Assembly (NCBI GenBank): GCA_018376445.1
Contig: JAHABL010000008.1
Coordinates: 1-64,000 of the forward strand
Direction of reading: 5' to 3'
Length of the DNA stretch: 64,000 nucleotides
Origin: Mycobacteriales bacterium
GTDB lineage: Bacteria > Actinomycetota > Actinomycetes > Mycobacteriales > Mycobacteriaceae
Both the position numbers and the translations under genes were made by a program. Every line of letters begins with the position of its first letter. Within the stretch, counting starts at the first letter, position 1. Shown here piece after piece: positions 40,946 to 49,296 of the stretch. Below the pieces are notes generated by a model that was given only the letters and a program-made list of their open reading frames with translations, was not told the DNA's origin and made no database searches.

Positions 40946-41848
40946 ATGTCTATCTTCGTGAACAAGGACAGCCGCATTGTCGTCCAGGGGATGACTGGGC
41001 GGGAGGGGATGAAGCACACCACCCGTATGCTGGCCGCAGGCACCAACATTGTCGCCGGCGTCAACCCTCGCAAAGCGGGAACCAGCGTCCACTTCGATAA
41101 CGTCAATAAAGATGTGCCTGTGTTCGGCACGGTGAAAGAAGCAATGGAGGCGACGGGCGCCAATGTATCCGTCATCTTTGTGCCAGCTCTTTACACCAAG
41201 GGCGCCATGCTGGAAGCTATCGATGCAGAGATCCCCGTTCTCGTCACCATCACGGAAGGTATACCTGTTCACGACGCAGCTACAGCCTGGGCACATAATG
41301 TTTCCCATGGCCGGCATACCCGCATGATCGGCCCAAACTGCCCCGGTATTGTGACCCCCGGAGAAACCAACATTGGTATTACCCCAGACGGCATTACTAA
41401 CCCTGGCCCTATTGGCTTGGTGTCGAAGTCGGGAACACTGACGTATCAGCTCATGGCTGAAGTAGCGGAAATCGGCATCTCCACCGCTCTCGGAATTGGT
41501 GGCGACCCCATCCCTGGAACGACTCACATAGACGCCTTGCAAGCCTTTCAGGACGACCCCGACACAGAACTGATCGTGATGATCGGTGAGATTGGTGGCG
41601 ATGCCGAAGAGAAGGCTGCCGAATACATCAAGGAGCACGTGACGAAGCCGGTTATCGGCTACGTGGCTGGCTTCACCGCACCAGAGGGAAAGACCATGGG
41701 CCACGCTGGGGCCATTGTCTCTGGCTCCTCCGGTACAGCGCAGGCTAAGAAGGACGCTCTCGAAGCTGCTGGCGTACAAGTCGGCAAAACTCCCTCAGAG
41801 ACCGCTCGCCTGGCCCGCGAAGCTTACGCAAACCTGCATAATGGGTAG
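40946..41848 (+). CDS. sucD: Succinyl-CoA synthetase, alpha subunit
   Basis: CoA-binding and phospho-histidine subunit, 300 residues. Motifs: SRIVVQGMTGREGMKHT (Rossmann CoA site), MIGPNCPGIV, GLVSKSGTLTYQL and TMGHAGAIVSGSSGTA with phosphorylated His253. GGGGAG precedes the ATG by about 11 bases. It forms the sucCD operon, probably continuing into perM 34 bases later. Confidence 0.96.
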   Translation: MSIFVNKDSRIVVQGMTGREGMKHTTRMLAAGTNIVAGVNPRKAGTSVHFDNVNKDVPVFGTVKEAMEATGANVSVIFVPALYTKGAMLEAIDAEIPVLVTITEGIPVHDAATAWAHNVSHGRHTRMIGPNCPGIVTPGETNIGITPDGITNPGPIGLVSKSGTLTYQLMAEVAEIGISTALGIGGDPIPGTTHIDALQAFQDDPDTELIVMIGEIGGDAEEKAAEYIKEHVTKPVIGYVAGFTAPEGKTMGHAGAIVSGSSGTAQAKKDALEAAGVQVGKTPSETARLAREAYANLHNG

Positions 41849-41882
41849 GTGACTTTTACCGCCGATCGGGGAGGAGACGTCT

Positions 41883-43445
41883 GTGGCCAGTAAGAAGTCT
41901 GGCGTCGTCGGGCGTCTCCGCCACGTGCGTGTACCGACGTTCCCCGGTACACGCAAAGGTGCCATTCGCCCCGCAATTTTCCCCCCAGTGGCGCTGTTTG
42001 GCGCCCTGATGGTGGTCTGCGGAGTCGTTGTCGCCCTCACCGATATGGATGCAGTGCACTGGTGGCCCCTTACCTTTTCTCTATGGATGGCGGTCTTCCA
42101 CGTCCCCTTTACAGGTATAGGCCCCACGGGCTTCATCACAGTGCTCGGGTTTCTCCCGCTACTGCCCACCCTGCTCTACACCGCTGCTCTAGCGTGGACC
42201 GCACGGCACTTCACCACTGACGATTCCCCCGCCGACACACAGCTCTTCAGCGTTGTCTCGATCGTCACCCCACTAGTGATGTCGGGTATTGGGTGGGGGA
42301 GCATGTGGGGACTGCGACACATAGTGTTCATTCAGCCCCCTCATCCTGCGGTGATGGTTGCCCTCATCCTTCTCACCACACTGGTCGGTCTCATCGTGGG
42401 GCTGCGGGGACGCGTCCTCCACCTCATCCCGCACGCCACCGACTCTTTCCCAGCATGGGGCACAGCCGGATTCCAGATAGCCGGGCAGTTTCTCCTCACC
42501 ATGCTCACCGCCGGTGCGGTAGCCGGCGTGATTGCGTTGCTGGCGCACTGGAGACTCATTGGTCAAGTACTGCTCTATGGAAACTCTGCCGCAGGAATCC
42601 TCGCATTCGGGCTCTTCAGCCTCCTGTATCTGCCGAATATGATGATTGCGGCGGCCATCATATTGGCAGGTGGAGGAATCCAGATTGGCGGATCGCAGAC
42701 TAGCCTCTACACAACTCACCTAGAGCAGCTTCCTGCCTTCCCACTTTTTGCCGCATTACCCCAACATGATGCACAATCCTGGTGGCTCGTCTTTCTCGTT
42801 ATCCCGATCATTGCCACGGTGGTGGTAGCCCGCCGCACTCTCGGACGTGCGGTAGGGGAGCGACTCCGCGCTATCGCCTTCGCCGTACCCACCACCGCAG
42901 CTTTTGCCGCAGTCGGCGCATGGTTCGCGGGCGGGCAGATTGGTGTGATGGGTTCAGTCCGCATGTCAGAAGCTCTGACGGGTCTCATACTTGCAGCCTG
43001 GTTGGGCATCCTTGGTGCGGTGACGGTATTCCTCCAGCGGGGAGAAGGAGTGGCGAGCGTGAAAGCGGCTCGAGCGGAACGCCGGGCGGCACGTGCAGCA
43101 CAGGCCGTTGTTGCCGAGGACACCGTAGTGGAAGAAGATACTGCTGCCGCGGGAGAGGACCTTGCAGAGGACGAGACTGTAGTCGACGATGCCGCAGTAA
43201 TTGATGCTGCAGTGGATGATAGGAGTACCTCAGAAGAAGAGAGTATGGCAGTACTGGATGACGCTGGTACTGCGGACAATACCGAGGTCAACGGGCGTAC
43301 AGAAGATACCCACGTTAGCACTGCGGGCAGCTCTAACGTCAGTGCAGATGCGCAGACCGATGAGGACACCGATGCGACAGAAGATCCAGTTGCCGCAGTA
43401 GAGCCACAAAAAACTGCATCTGAGAACGATGACGCAGCTCAGTAA
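41883..43445 (+). CDS. perM: PerM-like DUF6350 membrane protein
   Basis: A polytopic membrane protein of 520 residues orthologous by position and topology to mycobacterial PerM (Rv0955), needed for persistence and linked to division through FtsB stability. About nine to ten hydrophobic helices fall between residues 35 and 385 (for example LFGALMVVCGVVVAL, LILLTTLVGLIVGL, VPTTAAFAAVGAWFA). A coiled basic stretch (KAARAERRAARAAQ) leads to a 110-residue acidic disordered tail. GTG start with GGGAGGAG 7 bases upstream. The gene order sucC-sucD-perM-purN-purH is as in M. tuberculosis. Confidence 0.83.
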   Translation: MASKKSGVVGRLRHVRVPTFPGTRKGAIRPAIFPPVALFGALMVVCGVVVALTDMDAVHWWPLTFSLWMAVFHVPFTGIGPTGFITVLGFLPLLPTLLYTAALAWTARHFTTDDSPADTQLFSVVSIVTPLVMSGIGWGSMWGLRHIVFIQPPHPAVMVALILLTTLVGLIVGLRGRVLHLIPHATDSFPAWGTAGFQIAGQFLLTMLTAGAVAGVIALLAHWRLIGQVLLYGNSAAGILAFGLFSLLYLPNMMIAAAIILAGGGIQIGGSQTSLYTTHLEQLPAFPLFAALPQHDAQSWWLVFLVIPIIATVVVARRTLGRAVGERLRAIAFAVPTTAAFAAVGAWFAGGQIGVMGSVRMSEALTGLILAAWLGILGAVTVFLQRGEGVASVKAARAERRAARAAQAVVAEDTVVEEDTAAAGEDLAEDETVVDDAAVIDAAVDDRSTSEEESMAVLDDAGTADNTEVNGRTEDTHVSTAGSSNVSADAQTDEDTDATEDPVAAVEPQKTASENDDAAQ

Positions 43446-43524
43446 CCCTCTCAGGTAGGGAAAACGGAGGGCAACGGACTACACTACAGGTATTGAACTT
43501 AGTGAGCGTTTTGGAGTGTCTGCC

Positions 43525-44142
43525 GTGGATCCAGCATCCTCTCACCACAAACTTCGTCTTGTCGTTCTCGTCTCTGGCGTAGGTTCCCTCATGAACTCAG
43601 TGGTGGAGGCTACCCACGACCCAGCATATCCAGCAGAAATCGTGGCTGTGGGGGCGGATAGGCCCTGTGCGGGGCTAGAGCGTGCGGCAGCAGCAGGCCT
43701 GGAGACTTTCTTGGTCAATTTTGCGGACTATGACAATCGTGACGATTGGGATTCCGCATTGGCCGACGCCATCAGTGCCTACCAGCCTGATCTCGTTATC
43801 TCCGCCGGTTTCATGCGCATTACCGGAAAGAACGTGTTGAGTGAGTTCGGGGGACGTTTCATCAACACACATCCCGCTCTACTACCTGCGTTTAAAGGTG
43901 CGCACGCAGTGGAAGACGCACTAGCCTACGGTGTGAAATACACCGGTTCCTCTATTCACCTTGTAGATGAAGGTGTTGATACCGGCCCACTGCTTGCCCA
44001 AGAGCCGGTTCCCGTACTGCCCGACGACACCGTCGAGGCACTCCATGACCGCATCAAAATTGTGGAACGGCGACTGCTCTGTGACGTCATCGCAGACATC
44101 GCCACCAATGGCCCATCAGCCCGCGTGACCCGTACACAATAA
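43525..44142 (+). CDS. purN: Phosphoribosylglycinamide formyltransferase
   Basis: Third step of de novo purine synthesis, transferring formyl from 10-formyl-THF to GAR. About 205 residues. Rossmann start LRLVVLVSGVGSLMNSVVEA, active-site FINTHPALLPAFKGAHAV (Asn, His) and SSIHLVDEGVDTGPLLAQE (Asp). TTGGAG lies 8 bases before GTG 43525; GTG 43516 overlaps that box and is less likely. purH follows after 22 bases. Confidence 0.93.
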   Translation: MDPASSHHKLRLVVLVSGVGSLMNSVVEATHDPAYPAEIVAVGADRPCAGLERAAAAGLETFLVNFADYDNRDDWDSALADAISAYQPDLVISAGFMRITGKNVLSEFGGRFINTHPALLPAFKGAHAVEDALAYGVKYTGSSIHLVDEGVDTGPLLAQEPVPVLPDDTVEALHDRIKIVERRLLCDVIADIATNGPSARVTRTQ

Positions 44143-44164
44143 TCACAGTAGAAGAGGGAAATCA

Positions 44165-45757
44165 GTGTCTGATTCTCGTAAGCCCATCAAGCGCGCTCTG
44201 GTCAGTGTCTATGACAAGACCGGACTCGAAGAACTTGCCAAGGGACTGCATGAGGCCGGTGTAGAGATCGTCTCTACCGGCTCTACCGCAAGCCGTATCG
44301 CCGACGCTGGTGTACCCGTCACCCCCGTCGACGAATTGACTGGCTTCCCCGAGTGTCTCGAAGGCCGCGTTAAGACCCTTCACCCACGTGTCCATGCCGG
44401 CATCCTGGCAGACACCCGTAAAGCCGAGCACATGGCTCAGCTTGCCGAACTCGGCGTCGAAGCATTCCAGCTGGTCATTGTCAATCTTTACCCCTTCGAA
44501 GCTACGGTAGCATCCGGTGCCCCCTTCGATGCCTGCGTTGAGCAGATCGACATCGGCGGCCCCTCCATGGTGCGCGCTGCCGCTAAGAACCACCCGTCCG
44601 TTGCCGTCGTCGTTGATCCGGCCCGCTATGGTGACATTCTTACCGCAGTGAAGGAGGGCGGGTTCACTCTCGCACAGCGCACCGAGCTTGCCGCCGATGC
44701 CTTCCGTCACACCGCTTCCTACGATGTCGCTGTTGCTTCCTGGTTTGGCAAGCAGCTCGGAGAGAAGGCCGCTGCCGCTGCCGAGACCGATGACGAGAAG
44801 CGTGAAGCTGAATTCCCCGTCTGGGAAGGCGCCACCTTCGTCCGCGGCGACGTGCTCCGCTACGGTGAAAACCCGCACCAATCTGCTGCCCTGTACCTGG
44901 ATAACGCCCACCCGGGAATTGCCCAGGCAAAGCAGCTGCACGGCAAGGCTATGAGCTACAACAACTACATGGATGCTGACGCCGCCTGGCGCTCCGCGCA
45001 CGACCATGAGGGCATCTGCGTCGCCGTTATCAAGCACGCCAACCCGTGCGGCATTGCCGTCTCCACCGAATCAGTTGCTGACGCTTACCGTAAGGCACAC
45101 GCTTGCGACCCGGTATCTGCCTTCGGTGGCATTATCGCCTCTAACACTGAGGTGTCCTGCGAGATGGCCAAGGACGTTGTTAACGTTTTTACTGAAGCCA
45201 TCCTGGCACCGTCCTACGAAGATGGCGCCGTAGAGATTCTCTCCCAGAAGAAGAATCTGCGCATTATGCAGGTCCCTGAGTGTGAGGCTCCCTTCTACGA
45301 CTTCCGCCAGGTGACCGGTGGTGTGCTCCTCATGGAACGCGACCGCGTCGATGTTGACGGCGACTACGCTAAGAACTGGGAGTTGGCTGCCGGTGAACCC
45401 GCCGACGAAGCCACTCTGCAAGATCTCGAATTCGCCTGGCGTACCTGCCGTTCCGTTAAGTCCAATGCCATTCTGGTGGCGAAGGATGGCGCTACGGTCG
45501 GTGTTGGTATGGGGCAGGTCAACCGTGTTGATGCGGCCAAACTGGCTGTTGAGCGCGCAGGTGAGCGCGTGGTCGGCTCTGTAGCTGCCTCCGATGCTTT
45601 CTTCCCCTTCGCCGACGGTTTCGAGGTGCTTGCCGAAGCCGGCGTGAAGGCAGTTGTCCAGCCGGGTGGTTCCATCCGTGACAACGAGGTGATTGAAGCT
45701 GCTAAGGCCGCCGGCGTCACTATGTACTTGACCGGCTGCCGCCACTTCGCGCATTAA
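44165..45757 (+). CDS. purH: Bifunctional AICAR transformylase / IMP cyclohydrolase
   Basis: Catalyses the last two steps to IMP. 530 residues. The N-terminal MGS-like cyclohydrolase domain (about 1-150) has RALVSVYDKTGLEELA, STGSTA, TLHPRVHAGIL and VVNLYPFE-type segments. The C-terminal AICARFT domain (about 200-530) has LRYGENPHQSAALY, IKHANPCG with the active Lys-His, DPVSAFGGIIA and the ending TGCRHFAH. GTG start with GAGGG upstream. It ends at a strong hairpin. Confidence 0.96.
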   Translation: MSDSRKPIKRALVSVYDKTGLEELAKGLHEAGVEIVSTGSTASRIADAGVPVTPVDELTGFPECLEGRVKTLHPRVHAGILADTRKAEHMAQLAELGVEAFQLVIVNLYPFEATVASGAPFDACVEQIDIGGPSMVRAAAKNHPSVAVVVDPARYGDILTAVKEGGFTLAQRTELAADAFRHTASYDVAVASWFGKQLGEKAAAAAETDDEKREAEFPVWEGATFVRGDVLRYGENPHQSAALYLDNAHPGIAQAKQLHGKAMSYNNYMDADAAWRSAHDHEGICVAVIKHANPCGIAVSTESVADAYRKAHACDPVSAFGGIIASNTEVSCEMAKDVVNVFTEAILAPSYEDGAVEILSQKKNLRIMQVPECEAPFYDFRQVTGGVLLMERDRVDVDGDYAKNWELAAGEPADEATLQDLEFAWRTCRSVKSNAILVAKDGATVGVGMGQVNRVDAAKLAVERAGERVVGSVAASDAFFPFADGFEVLAEAGVKAVVQPGGSIRDNEVIEAAKAAGVTMYLTGCRHFAH

Positions 45758-45793
45758 ACCACCGGGTCTGCAAAGACCTACTAGACGCAACAT

Positions 45794-45835
45794 CAAATGC
45801 TCCCCACTGCGGTGTTTCGCGGTGGGGAGCATTTG
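45794..45835 (+). terminator. Terminator of purNH
   Basis: CAAATGCTCCCCAC (45794-45807) pairs with GTGGGGAGCATTTG (45822-45835), followed by TTTC. It is located between convergent purH and the transporter gene, and the A/T flanks suit both strands. Confidence 0.9.
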
Positions 45836-45856
45836 TTTCGTCAGGAAAAGAGAGTG

Positions 45857-46792
45857 CTACACGGGCAGTAGTAGCGCAGAGATCACCAGAATCGCAGGGA
45901 TCGCCAAAAGTGTTGAGATGAAGCCGGCATCTCGAGCTAGATAGCGAGCGGTGTTATAACGCGATGCGAAAATATAGACGTTGACGGCGGTGGGGAGGGC
46001 CGCACAGACGGTGACGGCGAACAGTGTGTGTGGATCTAAACCGAGGGCATAACGGCCGAACGCCCAGGCAATGAGTGGCATTACGGCGGTTTTCAGCAGG
46101 ACAGCCAATGCGACATCACGGCGTGGTGTGGTCCCCTTCTCCATCACCTTCACTCCGTAGAAGGAATGGCCGAATCCGAGTAGGCCACACGGGACAGCAG
46201 CCTGACCGATGAGGTGAAGAGGCTCACTGACAATAGTGGGGGGAGTCCAGTGCCCCAGCGCGAAGATGAGCCCTGCAAAACCGAAGATGACCATCGGATT
46301 TTTGAGCGGCTGGAGAAGCTGCTGCCAGGTGGACTGCTCGGAGTGATCGAGCACCAAATGGTCGAGTAGCGCTAGTGCAATGGGGCAGAGCAGGATGGTC
46401 TGGAAAAGCAGGATCGGCACAAATGCGGTGGGATCGTGGATGACGTACAGTGCAATGGGAATACCCAAGTTCGCGGAATTGACATAGCCGGCGGCGAGAC
46501 CGCCGATCACGAGTTCTGCCGGCTTCCGCTTTAGCCAGAGCCGAGCGATCACAATGAAGATGAGGGATGCCGCGGCATTGGCGAAGATAGCCACGCTGAG
46601 GTGGGCAGAAAACACCACTTTCAGATCAGCTTTGATGATGGTGTCGAAGAGTAGTGCTGGTGTGGCAATCCAGAAACAAGTGTTGTTGAGGCCTTGCGCC
46701 ATTTCCTCAGAGAGGATCCCGAGCCGCGCTAGTAGATAGCCGATAAAGATGATGATGGCTATAACGCCAAAGCCGTGGAAGACAGCAAGCAC
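45857..46792 (-). CDS. AEC family transporter (auxin efflux carrier type permease)
   Basis: A 311-residue inner-membrane carrier with about ten hydrophobic helices in two five-helix halves, beginning FHGFGVIAIIIFIGYLLAR. The motif LGIPIALYVI in the first half and ALPTAVNVYIFASRY near residue 270 match bacterial AEC proteins (malonate, malate or amino-acid export). It is monocistronic, between purH and the ribosomal operon. The substrate is unknown. Confidence 0.85.
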   Translation of the reverse strand: MLAVFHGFGVIAIIIFIGYLLARLGILSEEMAQGLNNTCFWIATPALLFDTIIKADLKVVFSAHLSVAIFANAAASLIFIVIARLWLKRKPAELVIGGLAAGYVNSANLGIPIALYVIHDPTAFVPILLFQTILLCPIALALLDHLVLDHSEQSTWQQLLQPLKNPMVIFGFAGLIFALGHWTPPTIVSEPLHLIGQAAVPCGLLGFGHSFYGVKVMEKGTTPRRDVALAVLLKTAVMPLIAWAFGRYALGLDPHTLFAVTVCAALPTAVNVYIFASRYNTARYLARDAGFISTLLAIPAILVISALLLPV

Positions 46793-46940
46793 AGGCGTTT
46801 TCTCCTTTCGGCAGGGAAGCGGTTGCGTAAGGCGAGGGGAGTGTCGTCACCAGCAGTGTGCTGCGTGCGCTCTCTTTTGAGTCTAGGCAACGGGAAAGCA
46901 AAGAAAAAATGAGTCCGAATTGGAGGGACTGGAGGATAAA

Positions 46941-46977
46941 AGAAAGTGGCCGTACCTTGGCGATACGGCCACTTTCT
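46941..46977 (-). terminator. Terminator of the rpmB-rpmG-rpsN-rpsR operon
   Basis: AGAAAGTGGCCGTA (46941-46954) pairs with TACGGCCACTTTCT (46964-46977); on the minus strand it runs into TTTTAT. It lies 30 bases after the rpsR stop. Confidence 0.9.
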
Positions 46978-47006
46978 GCTGTTCGAACGTATCAGTTCAC
47001 GCCGGT

Positions 47007-47261
47007 TTAGCGGCTGGTGAACGGAAGAAGAGCCATTTCGCGGGCGTTCTTCACGGCGACAGCAACTTCGCGCTGCTGCTGCGGGGTGAGACCGGTGACG
47101 CGACGGCTACGGATCTTGCCGCGATCAGAGATGAACTGACGAAGCAGGTTGACGTCCTTGTAGTCAACGTGCTCAACACCTGCGGCGACGAGAGGGTTCT
47201 TCTTAGGACGACGACCCTGCTCAGCGCGGTGCTTCTTGTTATAGTTGCGCTTCATAGCCAT
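47007..47261 (-). CDS. rpsR: 30S ribosomal protein S18, Cys-free paralogue
   Basis: 84 residues, KNPLVAAGVEHVDYKDVNLLRQFISDRGKIRSRRVTGLT is the S18 core seen in parts, followed by QQQREVAVAVKNAREMALLP. There is no cysteine at all, so it is the zinc-independent (C-minus) form. It is the last gene of the operon, 8 bases after rpsN. Confidence 0.94.
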   Translation of the reverse strand: MAMKRNYNKKHRAEQGRRPKKNPLVAAGVEHVDYKDVNLLRQFISDRGKIRSRRVTGLTPQQQREVAVAVKNAREMALLPFTSR

Positions 47262-47269
47262 GGGTTACC

Positions 47270-47575
47270 TCACCAACTCGACTTGCTGATACCAGGCAGC
47301 TCACCATCGTGAGCCATCTTGCGGAGACGGACACGAGACACGCCAAACTTACGCAGGTAGCCACGGGGGCGGCCGTCAGCGGCGTCGCGGTTGCGAACGC
47401 GGATCGGGCTGGCGTCACGCGGCATCTTGTTGAGCTTGGACTGGGCCTCCATGCGCTCGTCATCAGAGCTGTTCGGAGAGGAAATGATGCGCTTCAGTTC
47501 CTGACGGCGTTCCGCGTAGCGGGCAACCATAGCTTTGCGCTGCTCGTTCTTAGCGATCTTGGACTTCTTAGCCAT
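47270..47575 (-). CDS. rpsN: 30S ribosomal protein S14, Cys-free paralogue
   Basis: 101 residues beginning MAKKSKIAKNEQRK with the C-terminal GRPRGYLRKFGVSRVRLRK block and ending PGISKSSW. It is the long S14 type without the CxxC...CxxC zinc knuckle of the short form. It starts 2 bases after the rpmG stop. Confidence 0.95.
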   Translation of the reverse strand: MAKKSKIAKNEQRKAMVARYAERRQELKRIISSPNSSDDERMEAQSKLNKMPRDASPIRVRNRDAADGRPRGYLRKFGVSRVRLRKMAHDGELPGISKSSW

Positions 47576-47577
47576 TC

Positions 47578-47742
47578 TTATCGCTCCTCGCGGAATTCAA
47601 CGTGCTTACGGACGACGGGATCGTACTTCTTGATGGTGAGACGATCGGGATCGTTACGGCGGTTCTTGCGAGTTACGTAGGTGTAACCGGTACCGGCCGT
47701 CGACTTTAACTTGATGATGGGGCGAATTTCGTTACGTGCCAT
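47578..47742 (-). CDS. rpmG: 50S ribosomal protein L33, Cys-free paralogue
   Basis: 54 residues: MARNEIRPIIKLKSTAGTG, then YVTRKNRRNDPDRL, then a basic YDPVVRKHVEF end. The four zinc-binding cysteines of the C-plus form are absent. The ATG overlaps the rpmB stop by one base (TAATG), so translation is coupled. Confidence 0.94.
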   Translation of the reverse strand: MARNEIRPIIKLKSTAGTGYTYVTRKNRRNDPDRLTIKKYDPVVRKHVEFREER

Positions 47743-47978
47743 TAGATACGTTCTCCCTGTGCGCGCAGTCGAGCCACAACAGCCTCAATTCCATCACGGT
47801 CGATGGTCTTGATGCCCTTAGTGGAGACCGAGAGGGTGACGTACCGGTCCTCCGAGGGGAGGTAGTAACGACGCCGCTGAATGTTCGGGTTCCACCGACG
47901 GTTAGTGCGCCGGTGCGAGTGCGAAACGGACTTGCCGAAACTCGGCTTCCGTCCCGTTACTTGGCAATGCGCCGACAT
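47742..47978 (-). CDS. rpmB: 50S ribosomal protein L28, zinc-independent paralogue (RpmB2 type)
   Basis: 78 residues beginning MSAHCQVTGRKPSFGKSVSH and ending with RDGIEAVVARLRAQGERI. The C-plus L28 has CxxC pairs; here only Cys5 remains and the CDICGK-type knuckle reads CQVTGR. It closely resembles mycobacterial RpmB2, a member of a Zur-repressed operon. AAGGAG lies 11 bases upstream. It is the first gene of the four-gene operon. Confidence 0.94.
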   Translation of the reverse strand: MSAHCQVTGRKPSFGKSVSHSHRRTNRRWNPNIQRRRYYLPSEDRYVTLSVSTKGIKTIDRDGIEAVVARLRAQGERI

Positions 47979-48516
47979 TGGCGTTCTTTCTCCTTCCGCC
48001 CATCCTTATTCGGCATCCGATTGGACGGTCGGAAGAACCGGGGTGGGCGCTGACATACGTATAGACAACAGCAGACGTCTACGTTACCCGGGGAACCCCC
48101 ATTTTGGCAATTTGATCTTTCTTACATCGTGCCGCTCTGCTGATGTCTGTCGTGGTGGTACCGCCAGTTGTCCTCGGTTGGAGAAAGCTGCAGGCCACCG
48201 TTATACTTGGAGAGTTGCTGAAGAAGACCAATGCTGCTGGTCACCGCTACTACGGGCCTCTCGAGATGGCGCTCTGGGGGTGACTGCAATGCCAGCTGGA
48301 TTTCTTTCCTGCGCCTTTCACTAGTAGTATTGGGCAGTCGCACATTCTGCGGGCTTCTCCGTAGAACTGCATATTTGCCGCGAGGCACTCACAACGCTTG
48401 AGTTGTAGAAGCCGCCCGCCGAGCCGCTGCGCCAGCTCCCCACTGTTTGAGCAGTGAGGCTGGAGCTGGGTTCGCAGCATAACTAGACCACAAACACCAT
48501 CTACAAGGGACGATCA
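47979..48516. other. Divergent region between the two ribosomal operons
   Basis: About 540 bases. On the rpmB side TATACG (around 48055-48062, minus strand) may be a -10 element, and AGACGTCT is a small palindrome near 48074. On the rpmE2 side there is a leader hairpin (separate entry). I searched by eye for a Zur box of the TGAnAATnATTnTCA kind and did not see a convincing one. Small minus-strand open frames at 48122-48480 lack coding character. Confidence 0.35.
48432..48469 (+). promoter_or_regulatory. Leader hairpin before rpmE2
   Basis: CCAGCTCC (48432-48439) pairs with GGAGCTGG (48462-48469), with an inner CACTG (48441-48445) / CAGTG (48452-48456) stem and an asymmetric bulge. It ends 47 bases before the rpmE2 ATG. 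Its placement recalls predicted L31 ribosomal-protein leaders in actinobacteria, which would allow autoregulation; similarity to those models is not established here. Confidence 0.45.
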
Positions 48517-48783
48517 ATGAAGAAGGATATTCACCCCGACTACCACCCGGTGGTTTTCCAGGATGCGAGCACCGGTACCAAGTTCATCACCCGCTCCACT
48601 GCGACCTCCGACCGCACCATTGAGTGGGAGGATGGCAATACCTACCCGTTGCTCGTCGTCGATGTGACCTCCGAGTCTCACCCGTTCTGGACTGGCGCTC
48701 AGCGCGTCATGGACACTGCCGGCCGCGTGGAGAAGTTCCAGCGTCGCTACGGCAAGCGTATCCCCAAGTCGTCTAAGAAGTAG
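48517..48783 (+). CDS. rpmE2: 50S ribosomal protein L31 type B, zinc-independent
   Basis: 88 residues beginning MKKDIHPDYHPVVFQD, with the long type B insertion and ending GRVEKFQRRYGKR. No cysteine, so it does not hold zinc and can replace the C-plus L31 under zinc limitation. AAGGGA is 7 bases before the ATG. rpmF follows 35 bases later, forming a pair divergent from rpmB-rpmG-rpsN-rpsR. Confidence 0.95.
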   Translation: MKKDIHPDYHPVVFQDASTGTKFITRSTATSDRTIEWEDGNTYPLLVVDVTSESHPFWTGAQRVMDTAGRVEKFQRRYGKRIPKSSKK

Positions 48784-48818
48784 TTCGCGCTTCTTTACCA
48801 AGATTAAGGATCTGAACA

Positions 48819-48986
48819 ATGGCAACTCCTAAGTTCCGTAAGTCTCGCGCGAACACCCACTCGCGCCGTTCCCAGTGGAAGGCTGACAACGCCGCCCTGG
48901 ACAATGTCAAGATCGATGGCCAGACCACCGCTGTTCCGCGTCGTCTGGTGAAGGCTGCCAAGCTCGGCCTGGTTGACCTCGACTGA
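48819..48986 (+). CDS. rpmF: 50S ribosomal protein L32
   Basis: 55 residues: MATPKFRKSRANTHSRRSQW, then a variable middle, then PRRLVKAAKLGLVDLD. It lacks CxxC pairs, as do mycobacterial L32 proteins of this type. AAGGA is 8-9 bases before the ATG. It is the second gene after rpmE2, followed by a strong terminator. Confidence 0.93.
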   Translation: MATPKFRKSRANTHSRRSQWKADNAALDNVKIDGQTTAVPRRLVKAAKLGLVDLD

Positions 48987-49061
48987 TTGTGATTCACCGC
49001 CTTGTGAGCGGTGATTGCACTCAGCGATAGCGACAACCTGATAGCTTGATTCGATCCCTGA

Positions 49062-49098
49062 GACAGAGGGCCACAGTTCGCGACTGTGGCCCTCTGTC
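49062..49098 (+). terminator. Terminator of rpmE2-rpmF
   Basis: Arms 49062-49077 (GACAGAGGGCCACAGT) and 49083-49098 are perfectly complementary (16 bp, loop TCGCG). It is 75 bases after the rpmF stop. The rest of 48987-49296 holds the promoter of the two-component genes, with an AT-rich stretch (CTATAGAG, TATTAATTT) just before the ATG. Confidence 0.9.
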
Positions 49099-49296
49099 GT
49101 GCTATTTACTGCAGCTTTGTGCGGGGTGAGGCATGGCCGTCTCCACACGCGGAAATGAGCTGTGCGCCAATACAGCGAGTTTTATTGCCACGAAAAGACC
49201 AGGCAATGAGGCTCCCCTTTCAACTGCTCTGCTCTCTGAATAGGAGATGTGGAATGATGTGAAAGAAGAGTGCTTTTCTATAGAGAGTATTAATTT

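Noticed and set aside
48122..48480. Small minus-strand genes upstream of rpmE2
   Set aside because: Short open frames with no ribosome site, overlapping one another in different frames and crossing the leader hairpin.
47979..48516. A Zur box between the ribosomal operons
   Set aside because: Expected for C-minus paralogues, but no palindrome of the TGAnAATnATTnTCA type is convincing in this region.
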